In this document: one piece after another, positions 38,709 to 48,519 of the stretch
How the letters are laid out: each line of letters starts with the position of its first letter
How positions within the stretch are numbered: the stretch's first letter is position 1
From: Carnobacterium gallinarum DSM 4847
GTDB taxonomy: Bacteria; Bacillota; Bacilli; Lactobacillales; Carnobacteriaceae
Direction of reading: 5' to 3'
Assembly: GCF_000744375.1 (NCBI RefSeq)
Contig: NZ_JQLU01000005.1
Coordinates: 2,341,496-2,405,495, forward strand
Length of the DNA stretch: 64,000 bases
The notes under the pieces: model-generated
What the model saw: only the letters and a program-made list of their open reading frames with translations
What the model was told of the DNA's origin: nothing
Database searches by the model: none
Translations under genes and position numbers: made by a program

Positions 38709-39401
38709 TTGCAAAGAAAGTTAAAAGAAGAACGAGGAGTAACTTTAGTTGAACTGATAACTATTTTAGCACTTTTAGGCATCGTTTTTAGTCTGTCAGG
38801 CGGACTCTTTTATAGCATAGCGAAAACCAGCTCAATCCAAAAGCAAATGGTTGAGATTCAACAAACGGCTAATGGAATCGTTTCCGAAATTGAAAGCATT
38901 AGCAAGATTCCTGGATTATATGAAGAGGCCGGATACATTGGTAAATATGTTGGGAAAGAATGGGAAGAAACACATATTATTAAGCCGCTTAAATTTGATG
39001 AGGCAGGAGATCCTGTAGAAATGACTGTGACAGATGAAGGTGAAAATAGAATCGCATTGACAGATATTACAGATACGCTAAATCAGTCTAAGCAAGTATT
39101 TCAACTAAATAATCCTGAAATCAAAATTAAAATTATGCAAGAAAAAAACGAAAATGAACTTACGAAAACAATCTATTCTACACCAAATTATCGGGATACC
39201 TTTTCAATTCAAACAACAGTGATGGTTTTATTTTATAGGGATAAAATAGATTTTTCCAAGTACCATGATGATCGGACTGGTGGCTGGTCATTTGATGAAT
39301 TAAAAGCTCTTTCTAATGTGGTTTATTCAAGAGAAACAGTTGTTCAATACCGAGATAATGCGAAGGCGAAAGGAGATATCCCTGGAAATGGAAGATGGTA
39401 A
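38709..39401 (+). CDS. Minor pilin-like protein (PilW/GspJ type)
   Basis: A 230-residue prepilin with leader MQRKLKEERG then VTLVELITILALLGIVFSL: cleavage after Gly 10 and Glu at +5. The start is TTG with GAGAGGGGAT upstream. Its end overlaps the next gene, which fits a minor-pilin cluster. Confidence 0.87.
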   Translation: MQRKLKEERGVTLVELITILALLGIVFSLSGGLFYSIAKTSSIQKQMVEIQQTANGIVSEIESISKIPGLYEEAGYIGKYVGKEWEETHIIKPLKFDEAGDPVEMTVTDEGENRIALTDITDTLNQSKQVFQLNNPEIKIKIMQEKNENELTKTIYSTPNYRDTFSIQTTVMVLFYRDKIDFSKYHDDRTGGWSFDELKALSNVVYSRETVVQYRDNAKAKGDIPGNGRW

Positions 39402-41373
39402 AAATGAATCAGGATTTGTACTTTTATATGTACTAGGTGCAATCATTTTAATATCTGTAATGATAGGAGGCATATTTCTACTTGCCAGAACCGTTTTTTT
39501 TCAGGTGAACAAAGTAGATCAGTTTAAACGGGTACAACAAGTAGAAGAGTATGCCATGCAAGATGGAACCAATCAAATTCAAAAAAAAATTGAAGGCTAT
39601 ATATCCGAATTAGAAACCATTGATTTTGGAAATGATATTTCAAAACTTAGTGTAGATATGGACAAACTTTTTAATGATTTTTTGATGTCTGAAAAAGATA
39701 TCGGAAGTGATCATCAGTTTTCTTACGTGGTTAGGATTGAGGAAATAAATAAGGAAAAAGTTAATCCGTATAGATTAACAGATTCATCTGGAAATTTTGG
39801 GTGGAAAGAGGATCCATCTGTAGCAAATCAAACTAAAGCAACGAATGCTCAACTTTCATTTGTGATTGAAGTAGATGTCACTGAAAAAGAGAACAGTGGT
39901 AAGAAAGTTAAATCATCAGCAACTGCAAATTATGTTTATCAAATTCAATGGAACGATGTTGATGTTGAAGAGTCTGTTACTGAGATGGATGTGTGGCGAA
40001 ATGTTGTTTATTCTCATTATATACCAAATAGTGCACGATATTTGTCTGCCGATTCATGGATGAGAAAAATGGATGATGTATATAGATACAACGAAAATCA
40101 TTCCTCTTTTGGCTATTCAAAATTTGACAATCACACAGCTCAAGTCTTTGGTTATTCAAATAATACTGTTGTAGATATAACTGATGATACCTTTTTAGAT
40201 TTTTCTTCAAAAGGAAAACCGTTATATTCAACATTAACATTTGAAGGTTCCTTGCTGATGGAGCATGGGATCAGTTTTGAAGGGAATCATTCAGCCTCAC
40301 AGTTAATAACTGGTAATATTCTCTCTTTAAGAGCTTCTGATTCAAAAGAAAACGTTATTCAAAATTTGAATGTGAGTGCTGGCAATGGAACTTATATAGA
40401 TCTTTTTGGATCAAGTAAGTTTTTAGCAATAAATGAGAAGGATAAAAGTTTTCAAACGAGTGGTTTGTTGATCAATAATACGAACAGTGCTACGAATGCT
40501 AGTTCAGAAGGTGTCTTATTTGGGAGTGGAAAACTGTTAGTAGAGACGCAGGAAAAGGCCAGAGAGTTCCGCTTTGCAAATTACGCAAGCAATGCTCTTA
40601 CAAGTACCCCACAAGATGATCTTTGGAATGAATTTATTAAAGGTTCTATGGTTATAGCCAGCTCTAATTTCTATGCTGGCGCGTTTAATTTAGGAAGAGA
40701 TTTGCAAGCAGCTGAAAATGATCAAAGACAAATAGCAGTTGATGGAAATTTATTACTAACGAATGCAATGCTAGATAGTAACACAGGACAAGATGGGTTT
40801 TCTTATTTTCAAGAAGAAGAACTTTATAGCAAGCCTAACGCATCTTCGATACTAAGCTTAAATGGTAGCAATACAAGGCTGACTGTTGATGGAATGACCT
40901 TTATTGATGCGCCCAAAACGGATAGGCGAAAATCAATTGCCGAACAGAGTGGAGAAACAGCAAAATATTATGGTGATAAAGAAGATTGGAATACGGTTAG
41001 TCTTAAAAATGGTGCAGCCCTCAACTTAGGGTATACGGGTACAGAACCTTTCAATCTAATCTTAGGGAAAGACTCAATTCTTTCGTTAAATGTACTTCCA
41101 AATTTGGCTTATTTTGATACTACGTTTCTGGTGAATAGCCTAAATGAAGGGGATTTAAACGGGAAAGTCATTTTACGTGTTTTCAACCAAACAGATATGA
41201 ACCTTTTAGAATCCGAGCTGAAGAGCCGTAGAATACCTGTGACAGTCCAATTAACGGAAGATGCTGTACAAAACGGTGAAGTGACAATTATAAAACCTGA
41301 TAATCCAACTGGATCAGATACGTCTCAAATGATCACAAGAACATTTTCTTATGTGGAAGAAGTAAATCACTAA
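39388..41373 (+). CDS. Large minor pilin-like protein (PilX/GspK position)
   Basis: A 661-residue protein with a pilin-type start (MEDGKNESG then FVLLYVLGAIILISVMIGGI). The residue at +5 is Tyr instead of Glu, as often seen in the tip-type K/X subunits. The rest is a large, probably beta-rich outer domain with many Asn/Ser-rich loops (residues about 230-600). It could cap the pilus tip. ATG at 39388 overlaps the previous gene; AAAGGAGA lies 11 bp upstream. Confidence 0.78.
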   Translation: MEDGKNESGFVLLYVLGAIILISVMIGGIFLLARTVFFQVNKVDQFKRVQQVEEYAMQDGTNQIQKKIEGYISELETIDFGNDISKLSVDMDKLFNDFLMSEKDIGSDHQFSYVVRIEEINKEKVNPYRLTDSSGNFGWKEDPSVANQTKATNAQLSFVIEVDVTEKENSGKKVKSSATANYVYQIQWNDVDVEESVTEMDVWRNVVYSHYIPNSARYLSADSWMRKMDDVYRYNENHSSFGYSKFDNHTAQVFGYSNNTVVDITDDTFLDFSSKGKPLYSTLTFEGSLLMEHGISFEGNHSASQLITGNILSLRASDSKENVIQNLNVSAGNGTYIDLFGSSKFLAINEKDKSFQTSGLLINNTNSATNASSEGVLFGSGKLLVETQEKAREFRFANYASNALTSTPQDDLWNEFIKGSMVIASSNFYAGAFNLGRDLQAAENDQRQIAVDGNLLLTNAMLDSNTGQDGFSYFQEEELYSKPNASSILSLNGSNTRLTVDGMTFIDAPKTDRRKSIAEQSGETAKYYGDKEDWNTVSLKNGAALNLGYTGTEPFNLILGKDSILSLNVLPNLAYFDTTFLVNSLNEGDLNGKVILRVFNQTDMNLLESELKSRRIPVTVQLTEDAVQNGEVTIIKPDNPTGSDTSQMITRTFSYVEEVNH

Positions 41374-41391
41374 TGAAAGGAATGGGATTTT

Positions 41392-42924
41392 ATGACTAAA
41401 GATGAACATAGTGCAGGTTTAGAAGCCAATCAACCGCAAGTAGTTGACCTTTTTAAACATTCTCTTGACACAAGTTTGATTGAACTAATTCCTAGAGCTT
41501 TTGCAAAAAAATTTAGTGTTATTCCATTGGAAGTGGATTCTGAAGGGAAACGTTTGGCAGTTGCAATCAGCAACATATCAAACTACCCAGTCTTAAATGA
41601 TTTACGTTTAACAACGGGCATGCAAATTGTTCCTGTCAAAGCAAATGAATCTGATATACAACAAATCATTGTTCGTGATTATCCCTCTGAAATCAGCTTA
41701 GATGGATTGACTACTCATGAAGAAGTGACAAATCTGGAAGAAATGAATCAACAAAACAATAATGATTCTCCAATTATAAAATTGGTAAATAGTTTGCTAA
41801 ATGATGCGATAGATCGAAAAGCAAGTGACATTCATTTTGATTCGCAAGAAAAGTATATGATTGTTCGGATTCGAATTGATGGAGATCTGCGGGATTTAAA
41901 AAAGATTCCTAAAAATATTCAACCAGCTGTTATATCCAGATTAAAAATTATTTCTTCACTTGATATTACTGAAAGTAGAATCCCCCAGGATGGGCGTGCA
42001 ATGCTAAAGAGTGGATCGAAAGTAGTTGATTTACGGGTTTCTGTGTTACCAACAATTCATGGAGAAAAAACAGTTATCCGGATTATGGATCGTTCAGTAG
42101 GTATTAGAAAGCTAGAAGAGTTTAAGTTTCAACCAGAAAGCTTGGCCTCATTTAGAAAAATATTGAGAAATCCACATGGCATTATTTTAGTGACTGGACC
42201 AACTGGTTCAGGAAAATCTTCCACTCTGTACGCGGCGTTAAATGAGCTAAATGAGCCAAATGTCAATATTATTACGGTAGAAGATCCTGTGGAGTATCAA
42301 CTAGAAGGCGTCAATCAAGTTGCCGTAAATAGTCATATTGGTTTGAGTTTTGCTAGTGGTTTGCGTTCAATTCTAAGGCAAGATCCTAATGTCATTATGG
42401 TGGGAGAAATTCGGGATAGTGAAACAGCTGAAATTGCTATTCGAGCTTCTATGACAGGGCATTTGGTCTTGTCTACTATTCATACGAATGATTCAGTGAG
42501 CACCATCAATCGTTTAATTGATATGGGAATTGATCCATTTTTAGTAGCTAATTCTTTAGCAGGAGTTCTTTCTCAACGCCTAGTTCGTACCATTTGTTCA
42601 AATTGTAAAGTTGAAGCTCCTGTGTCCCTTGAAGACGCAGTGGTTTTGCAAGAATATCACCTTCATCCTGATAGTTTATATCATGGTGAAGGGTGTGCTA
42701 AATGCAATTATACCGGTTATCAAGGCCGAATGGCCATTCAAGAATTGTTGGTCATCACAACAGAAATTAGAAAAAAGATTACAACTAATATCACTAGTGA
42801 AGAATTGACGGAATATTTGGGGGATTTAGGAATGCGCTTTTTAATTCACGATGCATTAGATAAAGTATTGGCTGGCTATACAACGATTGAGGAAGTTCTG
42901 AAAGTCGCAGCAGCAGAAGTCTAA
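41392..42924 (+). CDS. pilB: Type IV pilus assembly ATPase
   Basis: A 510-residue hexameric GspE/PilB ATPase that powers pilus extension. The N-terminal domain (about 1-110) is T2SSE_N-like. The core has Walker A GPTGSGKSS, an Asp box in TVEDPVEYQ, Walker B QDPNVIMVGEIRDSETAEIA, and a His box in LSTIHTNDS. The zinc tetracysteine (CSNC and CAKC, around residues 402-440) is complete. It lies 16 bp before pilT. Confidence 0.95.
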   Translation: MTKDEHSAGLEANQPQVVDLFKHSLDTSLIELIPRAFAKKFSVIPLEVDSEGKRLAVAISNISNYPVLNDLRLTTGMQIVPVKANESDIQQIIVRDYPSEISLDGLTTHEEVTNLEEMNQQNNNDSPIIKLVNSLLNDAIDRKASDIHFDSQEKYMIVRIRIDGDLRDLKKIPKNIQPAVISRLKIISSLDITESRIPQDGRAMLKSGSKVVDLRVSVLPTIHGEKTVIRIMDRSVGIRKLEEFKFQPESLASFRKILRNPHGIILVTGPTGSGKSSTLYAALNELNEPNVNIITVEDPVEYQLEGVNQVAVNSHIGLSFASGLRSILRQDPNVIMVGEIRDSETAEIAIRASMTGHLVLSTIHTNDSVSTINRLIDMGIDPFLVANSLAGVLSQRLVRTICSNCKVEAPVSLEDAVVLQEYHLHPDSLYHGEGCAKCNYTGYQGRMAIQELLVITTEIRKKITTNITSEELTEYLGDLGMRFLIHDALDKVLAGYTTIEEVLKVAAAEV

Positions 42925-42940
42925 GAAAGGAGATTTATTG

Positions 42941-44278
42941 ATGAAGCAAGAGCGTTTTTATTTTCAAAGTAAAGAAATCGAAGAAAATGAATTGAATTTT
43001 TATGAAGAAAAAAACAATTTGACGACTGAGTTATTTGAGAATGATTCAGTTGATCAGCCAGAATTTTCTTCTCCTCATTTTGAAAACAATGCTGAAAGGA
43101 CAAGTGACACGAATAACGAAATCGACTTAAAATTGGATTATTCCTCGTTTTTATCAGAGGAAATGCTTGATATAACAGATCCATTAATTCATACCATTAG
43201 TGAAGCAGAACCGAGTTTAACGAGTAATGATCCTGTGGAGCAGCTAAATATCTGGTTAAAAGAGACCGTTACACTTGGTGTTTCCGATTTGCATTTAATT
43301 GAAGGAATTGAACCAATCTTTAGATTGCATGGTGATTTACAGCCGGTGACTGGCTCAAAAGTACTTTATTCCGACACCATAACAGCGATGGGAAGAGGTA
43401 TTTGTAATGACAGCCAATGGCAGGAATTTCAAAAAAATGGTGAAGTGGATTTAGCATATGAGCTTAAAGAGTTTGCCAGGTTTAGGGTGAATATTTTCAA
43501 ACAGATGGATACGACTGCGATTGCGTTGCGTCGGATACCAATCGAGATTCCTAGCTTAAATTCCCTTGGTGTACCGGATATTTTAAAGGACCTAATTTAC
43601 AAAAGCCAAGGATTGTTTCTTGTAACAGGACCTACTGGATCGGGAAAATCCACGACATTAGCTGCAATGATTGATTATTTAAATGAAATGAAAAATACAC
43701 ATATTCTGACATTGGAAGATCCAATTGAGTATGTTCATAAGCACAAGAAATCTATTGTGTCCCAACGTGAGATTGGACGAGATACCGAGTCTTTTGGCAA
43801 TGCTTTACGAGCAGCATTGCGACAAGATCCAGATGTCATTTTAGTTGGTGAAATGCGAGATTTTGAAACAATTTCAATCGCGTTAACCGCAGCTGAGACA
43901 GGGCATTTGGTTTTAGGAACGCTCCATACATCAAGTGCTCCAGCAACAATCGAGCGAATTGTCGATGTTTTTCCAGCTGTTCAGCAACCGCAAATCCGTT
44001 CCCAGCTAGCCGGTGCATTATTAGGTGTTCTCTCTCAACGATTATTGCCAACTAAAGATCGAAAAGGACGAGTTGCGGCAACTGAAATGCTAGTTAATTC
44101 AAAGGGGATTGCAAATATTATTCGATCTGGAAAGACCCACCAAATTAGCAATATGCTTCAGATGGGTAAGAAAGAAGGAATGCATACAATGGAAGCTTCC
44201 ATTACTAAATTGATACAAAGACAACAGGTAGATTTTGAAGTGGCTGAGTCTTTTATTGAGCAAGGGAGTGAAGCATAA
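42941..44278 (+). CDS. pilT: Type IV pilus retraction ATPase (PilT) with acidic N-terminal extension
   Basis: A 445-residue protein. Residues about 100-445 are PilT: VTLGVSDLHLIEG, Walker A GPTGSGKST, LEDPIEYVHKHKKSIVSQRE, Walker B QDPDVILVGEMRDFETI, LGTLHTSSAPATIERIVDVFP, and the late GIANIIRSGKTHQI equivalent of the AIRNLIRE region. Residues 1-95 are an acidic, probably disordered extension absent from typical PilT. Its presence implies a retractable pilus, capable of twitching or pulling. ATG at 42941 has AAAGGAG. Confidence 0.93.
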   Translation: MKQERFYFQSKEIEENELNFYEEKNNLTTELFENDSVDQPEFSSPHFENNAERTSDTNNEIDLKLDYSSFLSEEMLDITDPLIHTISEAEPSLTSNDPVEQLNIWLKETVTLGVSDLHLIEGIEPIFRLHGDLQPVTGSKVLYSDTITAMGRGICNDSQWQEFQKNGEVDLAYELKEFARFRVNIFKQMDTTAIALRRIPIEIPSLNSLGVPDILKDLIYKSQGLFLVTGPTGSGKSTTLAAMIDYLNEMKNTHILTLEDPIEYVHKHKKSIVSQREIGRDTESFGNALRAALRQDPDVILVGEMRDFETISIALTAAETGHLVLGTLHTSSAPATIERIVDVFPAVQQPQIRSQLAGALLGVLSQRLLPTKDRKGRVAATEMLVNSKGIANIIRSGKTHQISNMLQMGKKEGMHTMEASITKLIQRQQVDFEVAESFIEQGSEA

Positions 44279-45489
44279 TGCCTTTTTATAGCTATGAGGG
44301 AATCAGTACTAGAGGTGAAGGGTTGTCAGGTGGTATTAGAGCCAAAACGGTACTTGAGGCAAAAATAAATCTAAGAGAAAAAAAAATAAAAGTAACCTCT
44401 ATTATTGAACAAGAAGAAAGTATCGCGAATAAAGAAATTCAATTGTTTAACAAAATTAGTGAAAAAGAGTTGGTTCCATATTTACGTCAAATGTCAACGT
44501 TGATTACTGCAGGAGTGTCGGTGTTAGATGCATCCATTATACTAGAAAAACAATTAAAAAAAGGGCGCTTTAAAGAAATAATCTCAGAGATTCGCAAGGA
44601 TTTAGAAAATGGAGAACCGCTTTCAAACAGTTACCGTAAACATCCAAATGCCTTTCCACCTTTGCTCATTAATGTTATAGCTGTTGCTGAAATATCTGGA
44701 GCATTAGAGAGTAACTTAAATCAAATTGCAGGATACTATGAAAAACGAGTAGAAAATAAAAGTACGATGATTACAGCCATGATTTATCCAATGATGATGC
44801 TTATAGCGGCTCTTGGCGTAGGTGTTTTTATGATGGTTTCGATTGTGCCAATGTTTGTTTCATTTTTTGAAAGTTTCGATGCTCCTTTACCTAAAATTAC
44901 CATTATAACCATGGGAATTAGTAAATTTATTACCTCGCAAGGTCTTTGGATATTCTTATTCAGTGTTATTTTAATAGTGTCCTATAACTTAGCAAAAAAG
45001 AAACCGAAGTTTAAGTTACAAGTAGATACTTTAAAATTGAAAATGCCTATTTTTGGAGAATTGTTACAAAAAAATGATTTTTCCGTATTAATGACTACAT
45101 TGTCTACTTTACTATCTAGTTCTGTTCCAATGGTGAAAGCTTTAGATATGAGTAAAGAAGTGGCTAGCAATAGTTGCATTAAAGAGTTGATTGCCAAATG
45201 TGAGACAGTTATTGAACAAGGTGGAAAATTAAGTACAGTATTTAGTGAAAGCCCGTTTGTACCTGTGATGCTTTCTCAAATGATTTTAATTGGAGAAAAA
45301 ACGGGAACTTTGGAAGAGATGCTTAAAAAACTAAGCATTATTTTTGAAAAAGAAGTTGACGAAAATAGCAAGCGAATTAAAACGATTGTAGAACCTTTAG
45401 TAATGGTTTTAATTGCCAGTATGGTAGGGCTTATTGTGGCGTCTATTATGTTGCCAATGTTCTCTATGTACACGACAATTCAAGGATAA
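44278..45489 (+). CDS. pilC: Type IV pilus inner-membrane platform protein
   Basis: A 403-residue GspF/PilC protein with the two repeated T2SSF domains (LVPYLRQMSTLITAGVSVLD and FSVLMTTLSTLLSSSVPMVK) and three membrane helices (about 168-192, 218-240, 372-396). It connects the ATPases to the growing pilus. Its start overlaps the pilT stop by one base. Confidence 0.95.
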   Translation: MPFYSYEGISTRGEGLSGGIRAKTVLEAKINLREKKIKVTSIIEQEESIANKEIQLFNKISEKELVPYLRQMSTLITAGVSVLDASIILEKQLKKGRFKEIISEIRKDLENGEPLSNSYRKHPNAFPPLLINVIAVAEISGALESNLNQIAGYYEKRVENKSTMITAMIYPMMMLIAALGVGVFMMVSIVPMFVSFFESFDAPLPKITIITMGISKFITSQGLWIFLFSVILIVSYNLAKKKPKFKLQVDTLKLKMPIFGELLQKNDFSVLMTTLSTLLSSSVPMVKALDMSKEVASNSCIKELIAKCETVIEQGGKLSTVFSESPFVPVMLSQMILIGEKTGTLEEMLKKLSIIFEKEVDENSKRIKTIVEPLVMVLIASMVGLIVASIMLPMFSMYTTIQG

Positions 45490-45509
45490 TCTAGCTTTAG
45501 TTAGATTAC

Positions 45510-45545
45510 TTTAATGTTTAGGATCTCATACTTCTAAACATTAAA
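45510..45545 (+). promoter_or_regulatory. Perfect 12-bp hairpin before the major pilin gene
   Basis: TTTAATGTTTAG (45510-45521) pairs exactly with CTAAACATTAAA (45534-45545) across a 12-base loop. No T-run follows, so it is not a normal terminator. It may be a processing or stabilising element that raises pilin mRNA above that of the machine genes. Confidence 0.6.
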
Positions 45546-45583
45546 TTAACTTAATTAATCAAATCTTAGGAGGAAATAAACAA

Positions 45584-46072
45584 ATGACAGAAGTATTGGT
45601 ATTAAGAGAAGAAAATAAAGTGAGTCGTATGTTAAAAGATGAACGAGGGATGACTTTAGTTGAATTATTAGCAACCGTAGTTATTCTTGCAATTATTGCC
45701 GCAATTGGTGTTACCGCAATTGGTAGAGTGATTCAAAATACACGTGAAGATGCAGGTGTAGCAAATGTCCAACAAGCAATGAATGCTGCAAAACTGTATC
45801 AATCAACTGAATCGAAAGCTACAGGTGGTAAGTTCTTTACACTAAAAGAAATTTTGGACGGAGGATATCTTGAAGCAGCTAAAGGTACATGGGAAACTCC
45901 AGATACGGTTGTATTTACAGTTGAAACAGATGGTTCATTAACCCTTGCGGTTCCTGCTAATCAACTTACAGCGGGTAATAAGAAGAGTCAGCCGATTGCA
46001 GCTGGTACAACAAATGATGATATTCTCAGCTTAACAAGAGCTGACCTATGGACACCACCAGCTAATCCATAA
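45584..46072 (+). CDS. Major type IV pilin
   Basis: A 162-residue prepilin. A 22-residue leader ends in LKDERG, then MTLVELLATVVILAIIAAIG: cleavage after Gly 22, Met +1, Glu at +5. The globular part is small (about 110 residues) and has no Cys. It has the strongest ribosome site of the locus (AGGAGGAAA) and a private hairpin upstream, consistent with high expression. It is the best candidate for the shaft subunit. Confidence 0.92.
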   Translation: MTEVLVLREENKVSRMLKDERGMTLVELLATVVILAIIAAIGVTAIGRVIQNTREDAGVANVQQAMNAAKLYQSTESKATGGKFFTLKEILDGGYLEAAKGTWETPDTVVFTVETDGSLTLAVPANQLTAGNKKSQPIAAGTTNDDILSLTRADLWTPPANP

Positions 46073-46101
46073 TAGGACAAAATAGAAAGAGGGAGATTCA
46101 A

Positions 46102-46881
46102 ATGGATTTATATCAGATGAATGTGTTTTTAGCATTTACGTACGTTTATGTATTTATTCTTGGAATGTGTATGGGCTCCTTTTTTTTGGTGGTAGGATAC
46201 AGAGTTCCTCAAAAAGAAACAATAATGGGCAGGTCTCACTGTGATGCGTGCAAAGAAGAGTTAAAGTGGTGGCATGTTATTCCACTATTTTCGTATAGTA
46301 TTCTTAAAGGGAAATGTTATTTTTGTGCTTCTAAAATTGGGTTGAAAAATCCAATTTTAGAAGTCTTTATTGGATTGCTATTTATGAGTAGTGCCTATTT
46401 CTTGCAATTAGAAACAGAAGTTCTAGTTAGTTTTACGTTCATTTGTCTGTTGTTCACTATTAGTATTTCAGATTATCTTTATCAAATTATACCCAACAAA
46501 GTGTTGTTGCCGTTTTTCTTAATCGGTATGATGGAACGTTTTTTTATTCCGCAAAGTGACTATTGGTGGTATCCTATTGCCGGTGTTTTAGCGGGATTTC
46601 TACCGTTATTTTTGGTAGGAATGCTCAACGAGAAAGCCATTGGTGGTGGCGATATTAAGTTATTTGCAGTAGTAGGGTTGTTTATTGGACCAATAGGTGC
46701 GTTAATTTCATTATTTTTATCATCAGTTTTAGCTATTATATTTTATGTAATAACATTTATTCGAACCAACGAGAAGCAAAAATTCATTCCATTTGGACCT
46801 GCAATTGCTGTCTCATCCTATCTGATTTATCAATTTACATCAGGTCAAATAGACACCATGCTGCAATTATTTTCAAGATAA
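46102..46881 (+). CDS. pilD: Prepilin peptidase
   Basis: A 259-residue membrane protease of the PilD/GspO family with about seven helices. The two catalytic Asp are in ISISDYLYQIIPN and GGGDIKLFA. The cytoplasmic domain has both CXXC pairs (CDACK, CYFCAS), so it probably also methylates the new N-terminus. It processes the four prepilins of this locus. Confidence 0.95.
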   Translation: MDLYQMNVFLAFTYVYVFILGMCMGSFFLVVGYRVPQKETIMGRSHCDACKEELKWWHVIPLFSYSILKGKCYFCASKIGLKNPILEVFIGLLFMSSAYFLQLETEVLVSFTFICLLFTISISDYLYQIIPNKVLLPFFLIGMMERFFIPQSDYWWYPIAGVLAGFLPLFLVGMLNEKAIGGGDIKLFAVVGLFIGPIGALISLFLSSVLAIIFYVITFIRTNEKQKFIPFGPAIAVSSYLIYQFTSGQIDTMLQLFSR

Positions 46882-46904
46882 CAACACGAAAGAGGGTTAC
46901 TAGT

Positions 46905-47906
46905 ATGTTTGGACGTACAAAAACGACAATCGGTATTGATATTAAAAAAAACGTAGTGAGATACTGCGTTTTGTATAAAGGGCAGTTTACTTGTGGTGAA
47001 AAACTTGCCAATAAAGAACTGATTAAAAATGATAAGCTGAAAAATAAACAAGAACTGGTAAACATCCTAAAAGTAATCTTTAAAGAGACACATATAACAA
47101 ATCCATCCGTTATTATTTCTGCTTTAAATTCAAAAGTTCTTATTCGTCAAATTCCTCTTCAAGAAATGACCACAGAAAAAGAAATGCGAGAGTTTCTTTT
47201 TTTTGAAATAGGTGAATCCATTACATTACCTTTTGAAAAACCTGTATTTGACTTGCTCATTTTAGACACAATTAAAAAAAGAAGCTCTAAAAACCAGAAA
47301 CAACACAAAAGAAAAAATGGGAAACAATTAATTGAAAATGTGAATCATATAAAAGGTAAGATTCCAATCTGTATTACTTCAGAAGAGTTGCTGGAAGAAG
47401 TTGGTGATGTCATTCAAAAATGTAACGGGAATTTAGTTGGTGTTGATTTCAGTCCATTAGCGTATATGTCCGTTTTAAAACGAGAAATAGACTGGGAAAA
47501 AAATTTTGCGTTAGTTGAGATTGATTCAGGTGAAGCCACGATTACCATTTTTGAAAATACGGTACCGATTTATGTTCAATATGAAGATTACAATAAAAGT
47601 AATTGGCGCTATATAGAATTAGAGGATCAAATTGTACCTGAATATAGGGGAGAGGAGGAAGCACTATATAAGTTAGGTGAAATCATTAATAATGTTGTTC
47701 ATTACTTTGAATCAGAACTATCAAATGATGGGACTATCGCCAATATTTATCTTGTAGGAGGACATCCTAAATTAAAACGCGGAGTGATCGATATTATTAG
47801 AAAAAAGAATACCATACAAGTTAACACATTAACCTCTTCTCTTGAAAAAATTAAAGTGCCTGATCGTTTTTTGTTAACTTTAGGATTAGCACTTAAGGAG
47901 GTTTAG
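46905..47906 (+). CDS. pilM: Type IV pilus assembly protein PilM
   Basis: A 333-residue actin-like (ASKHA) cytoplasmic protein, beginning FGRTKTTIGIDIKKNVVRY, with KVLIRQIPLQEM, VEIDSGEATITIFEN and NIYLVGGHPKLKRGV. It binds the N-terminus of PilN and links it to the motor. Confidence 0.9.
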   Translation: MFGRTKTTIGIDIKKNVVRYCVLYKGQFTCGEKLANKELIKNDKLKNKQELVNILKVIFKETHITNPSVIISALNSKVLIRQIPLQEMTTEKEMREFLFFEIGESITLPFEKPVFDLLILDTIKKRSSKNQKQHKRKNGKQLIENVNHIKGKIPICITSEELLEEVGDVIQKCNGNLVGVDFSPLAYMSVLKREIDWEKNFALVEIDSGEATITIFENTVPIYVQYEDYNKSNWRYIELEDQIVPEYRGEEEALYKLGEIINNVVHYFESELSNDGTIANIYLVGGHPKLKRGVIDIIRKKNTIQVNTLTSSLEKIKVPDRFLLTLGLALKEV

Positions 47907-47910
47907 TGAA

Positions 47911-48519
47911 TTGAATATTAATTTATTACCACAAAAATTTGTTAAAAATAAAGCAACAACTATCATTTTTTTTAGCACAATAATTATCAGTATTACCATT
48001 GCATTACTTTTTGTTGGATTGTATTTTTTCTTAACGATCAGGTTAAATCAAGTGATGGTAGACGAACAGCAGAAAAATCTTGAAAGAATTGGATTAGAAA
48101 AAAAAGTATCAGAATTAGAAAATGCTCAATCAAAAGACATCCAAGAATTTTTAATAGATTTGAAAAACGATAAGTATTTAATAAGTCCAGTGATGGCTAG
48201 CTTTGATAAAACAGCAAAAGAGTTAGATTTGAAATTATTAAATTATCAAATAGGGCTAAGTGATATAGAAAATCAAACGGAGCAAGTAGAAAAATCTAGT
48301 AATGATGAAGAATTATTACCTGCTATTACGCTTCGTTTGCAAGGTGATTTGTTTACAAATATGCCTAAATTAAAAAAAGAACTTGAAAAGAATGATTGGG
48401 TATATGATGTTATGCCAGTGAGTGTATCTAATGATTCAGATAACACAGAATCTGAGTTTATTATTCGAATCAAAAAAAATTTAGTAGACGAAACAACCGT
48501 TGAGGAAGGGGCCAAATAA
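47911..48519 (+). CDS. pilN: Type IV pilus assembly protein PilN
   Basis: A 202-residue protein with the PilN hallmark start MNINLLPQKF, one membrane helix (about 18-40), a coiled coil and an outer ferredoxin-like domain. The start is TTG behind AAGGAGGTTTAG. Its last base overlaps the pilO start. It pairs with PilO and PilM. Confidence 0.87.
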   Translation: MNINLLPQKFVKNKATTIIFFSTIIISITIALLFVGLYFFLTIRLNQVMVDEQQKNLERIGLEKKVSELENAQSKDIQEFLIDLKNDKYLISPVMASFDKTAKELDLKLLNYQIGLSDIENQTEQVEKSSNDEELLPAITLRLQGDLFTNMPKLKKELEKNDWVYDVMPVSVSNDSDNTESEFIIRIKKNLVDETTVEEGAK

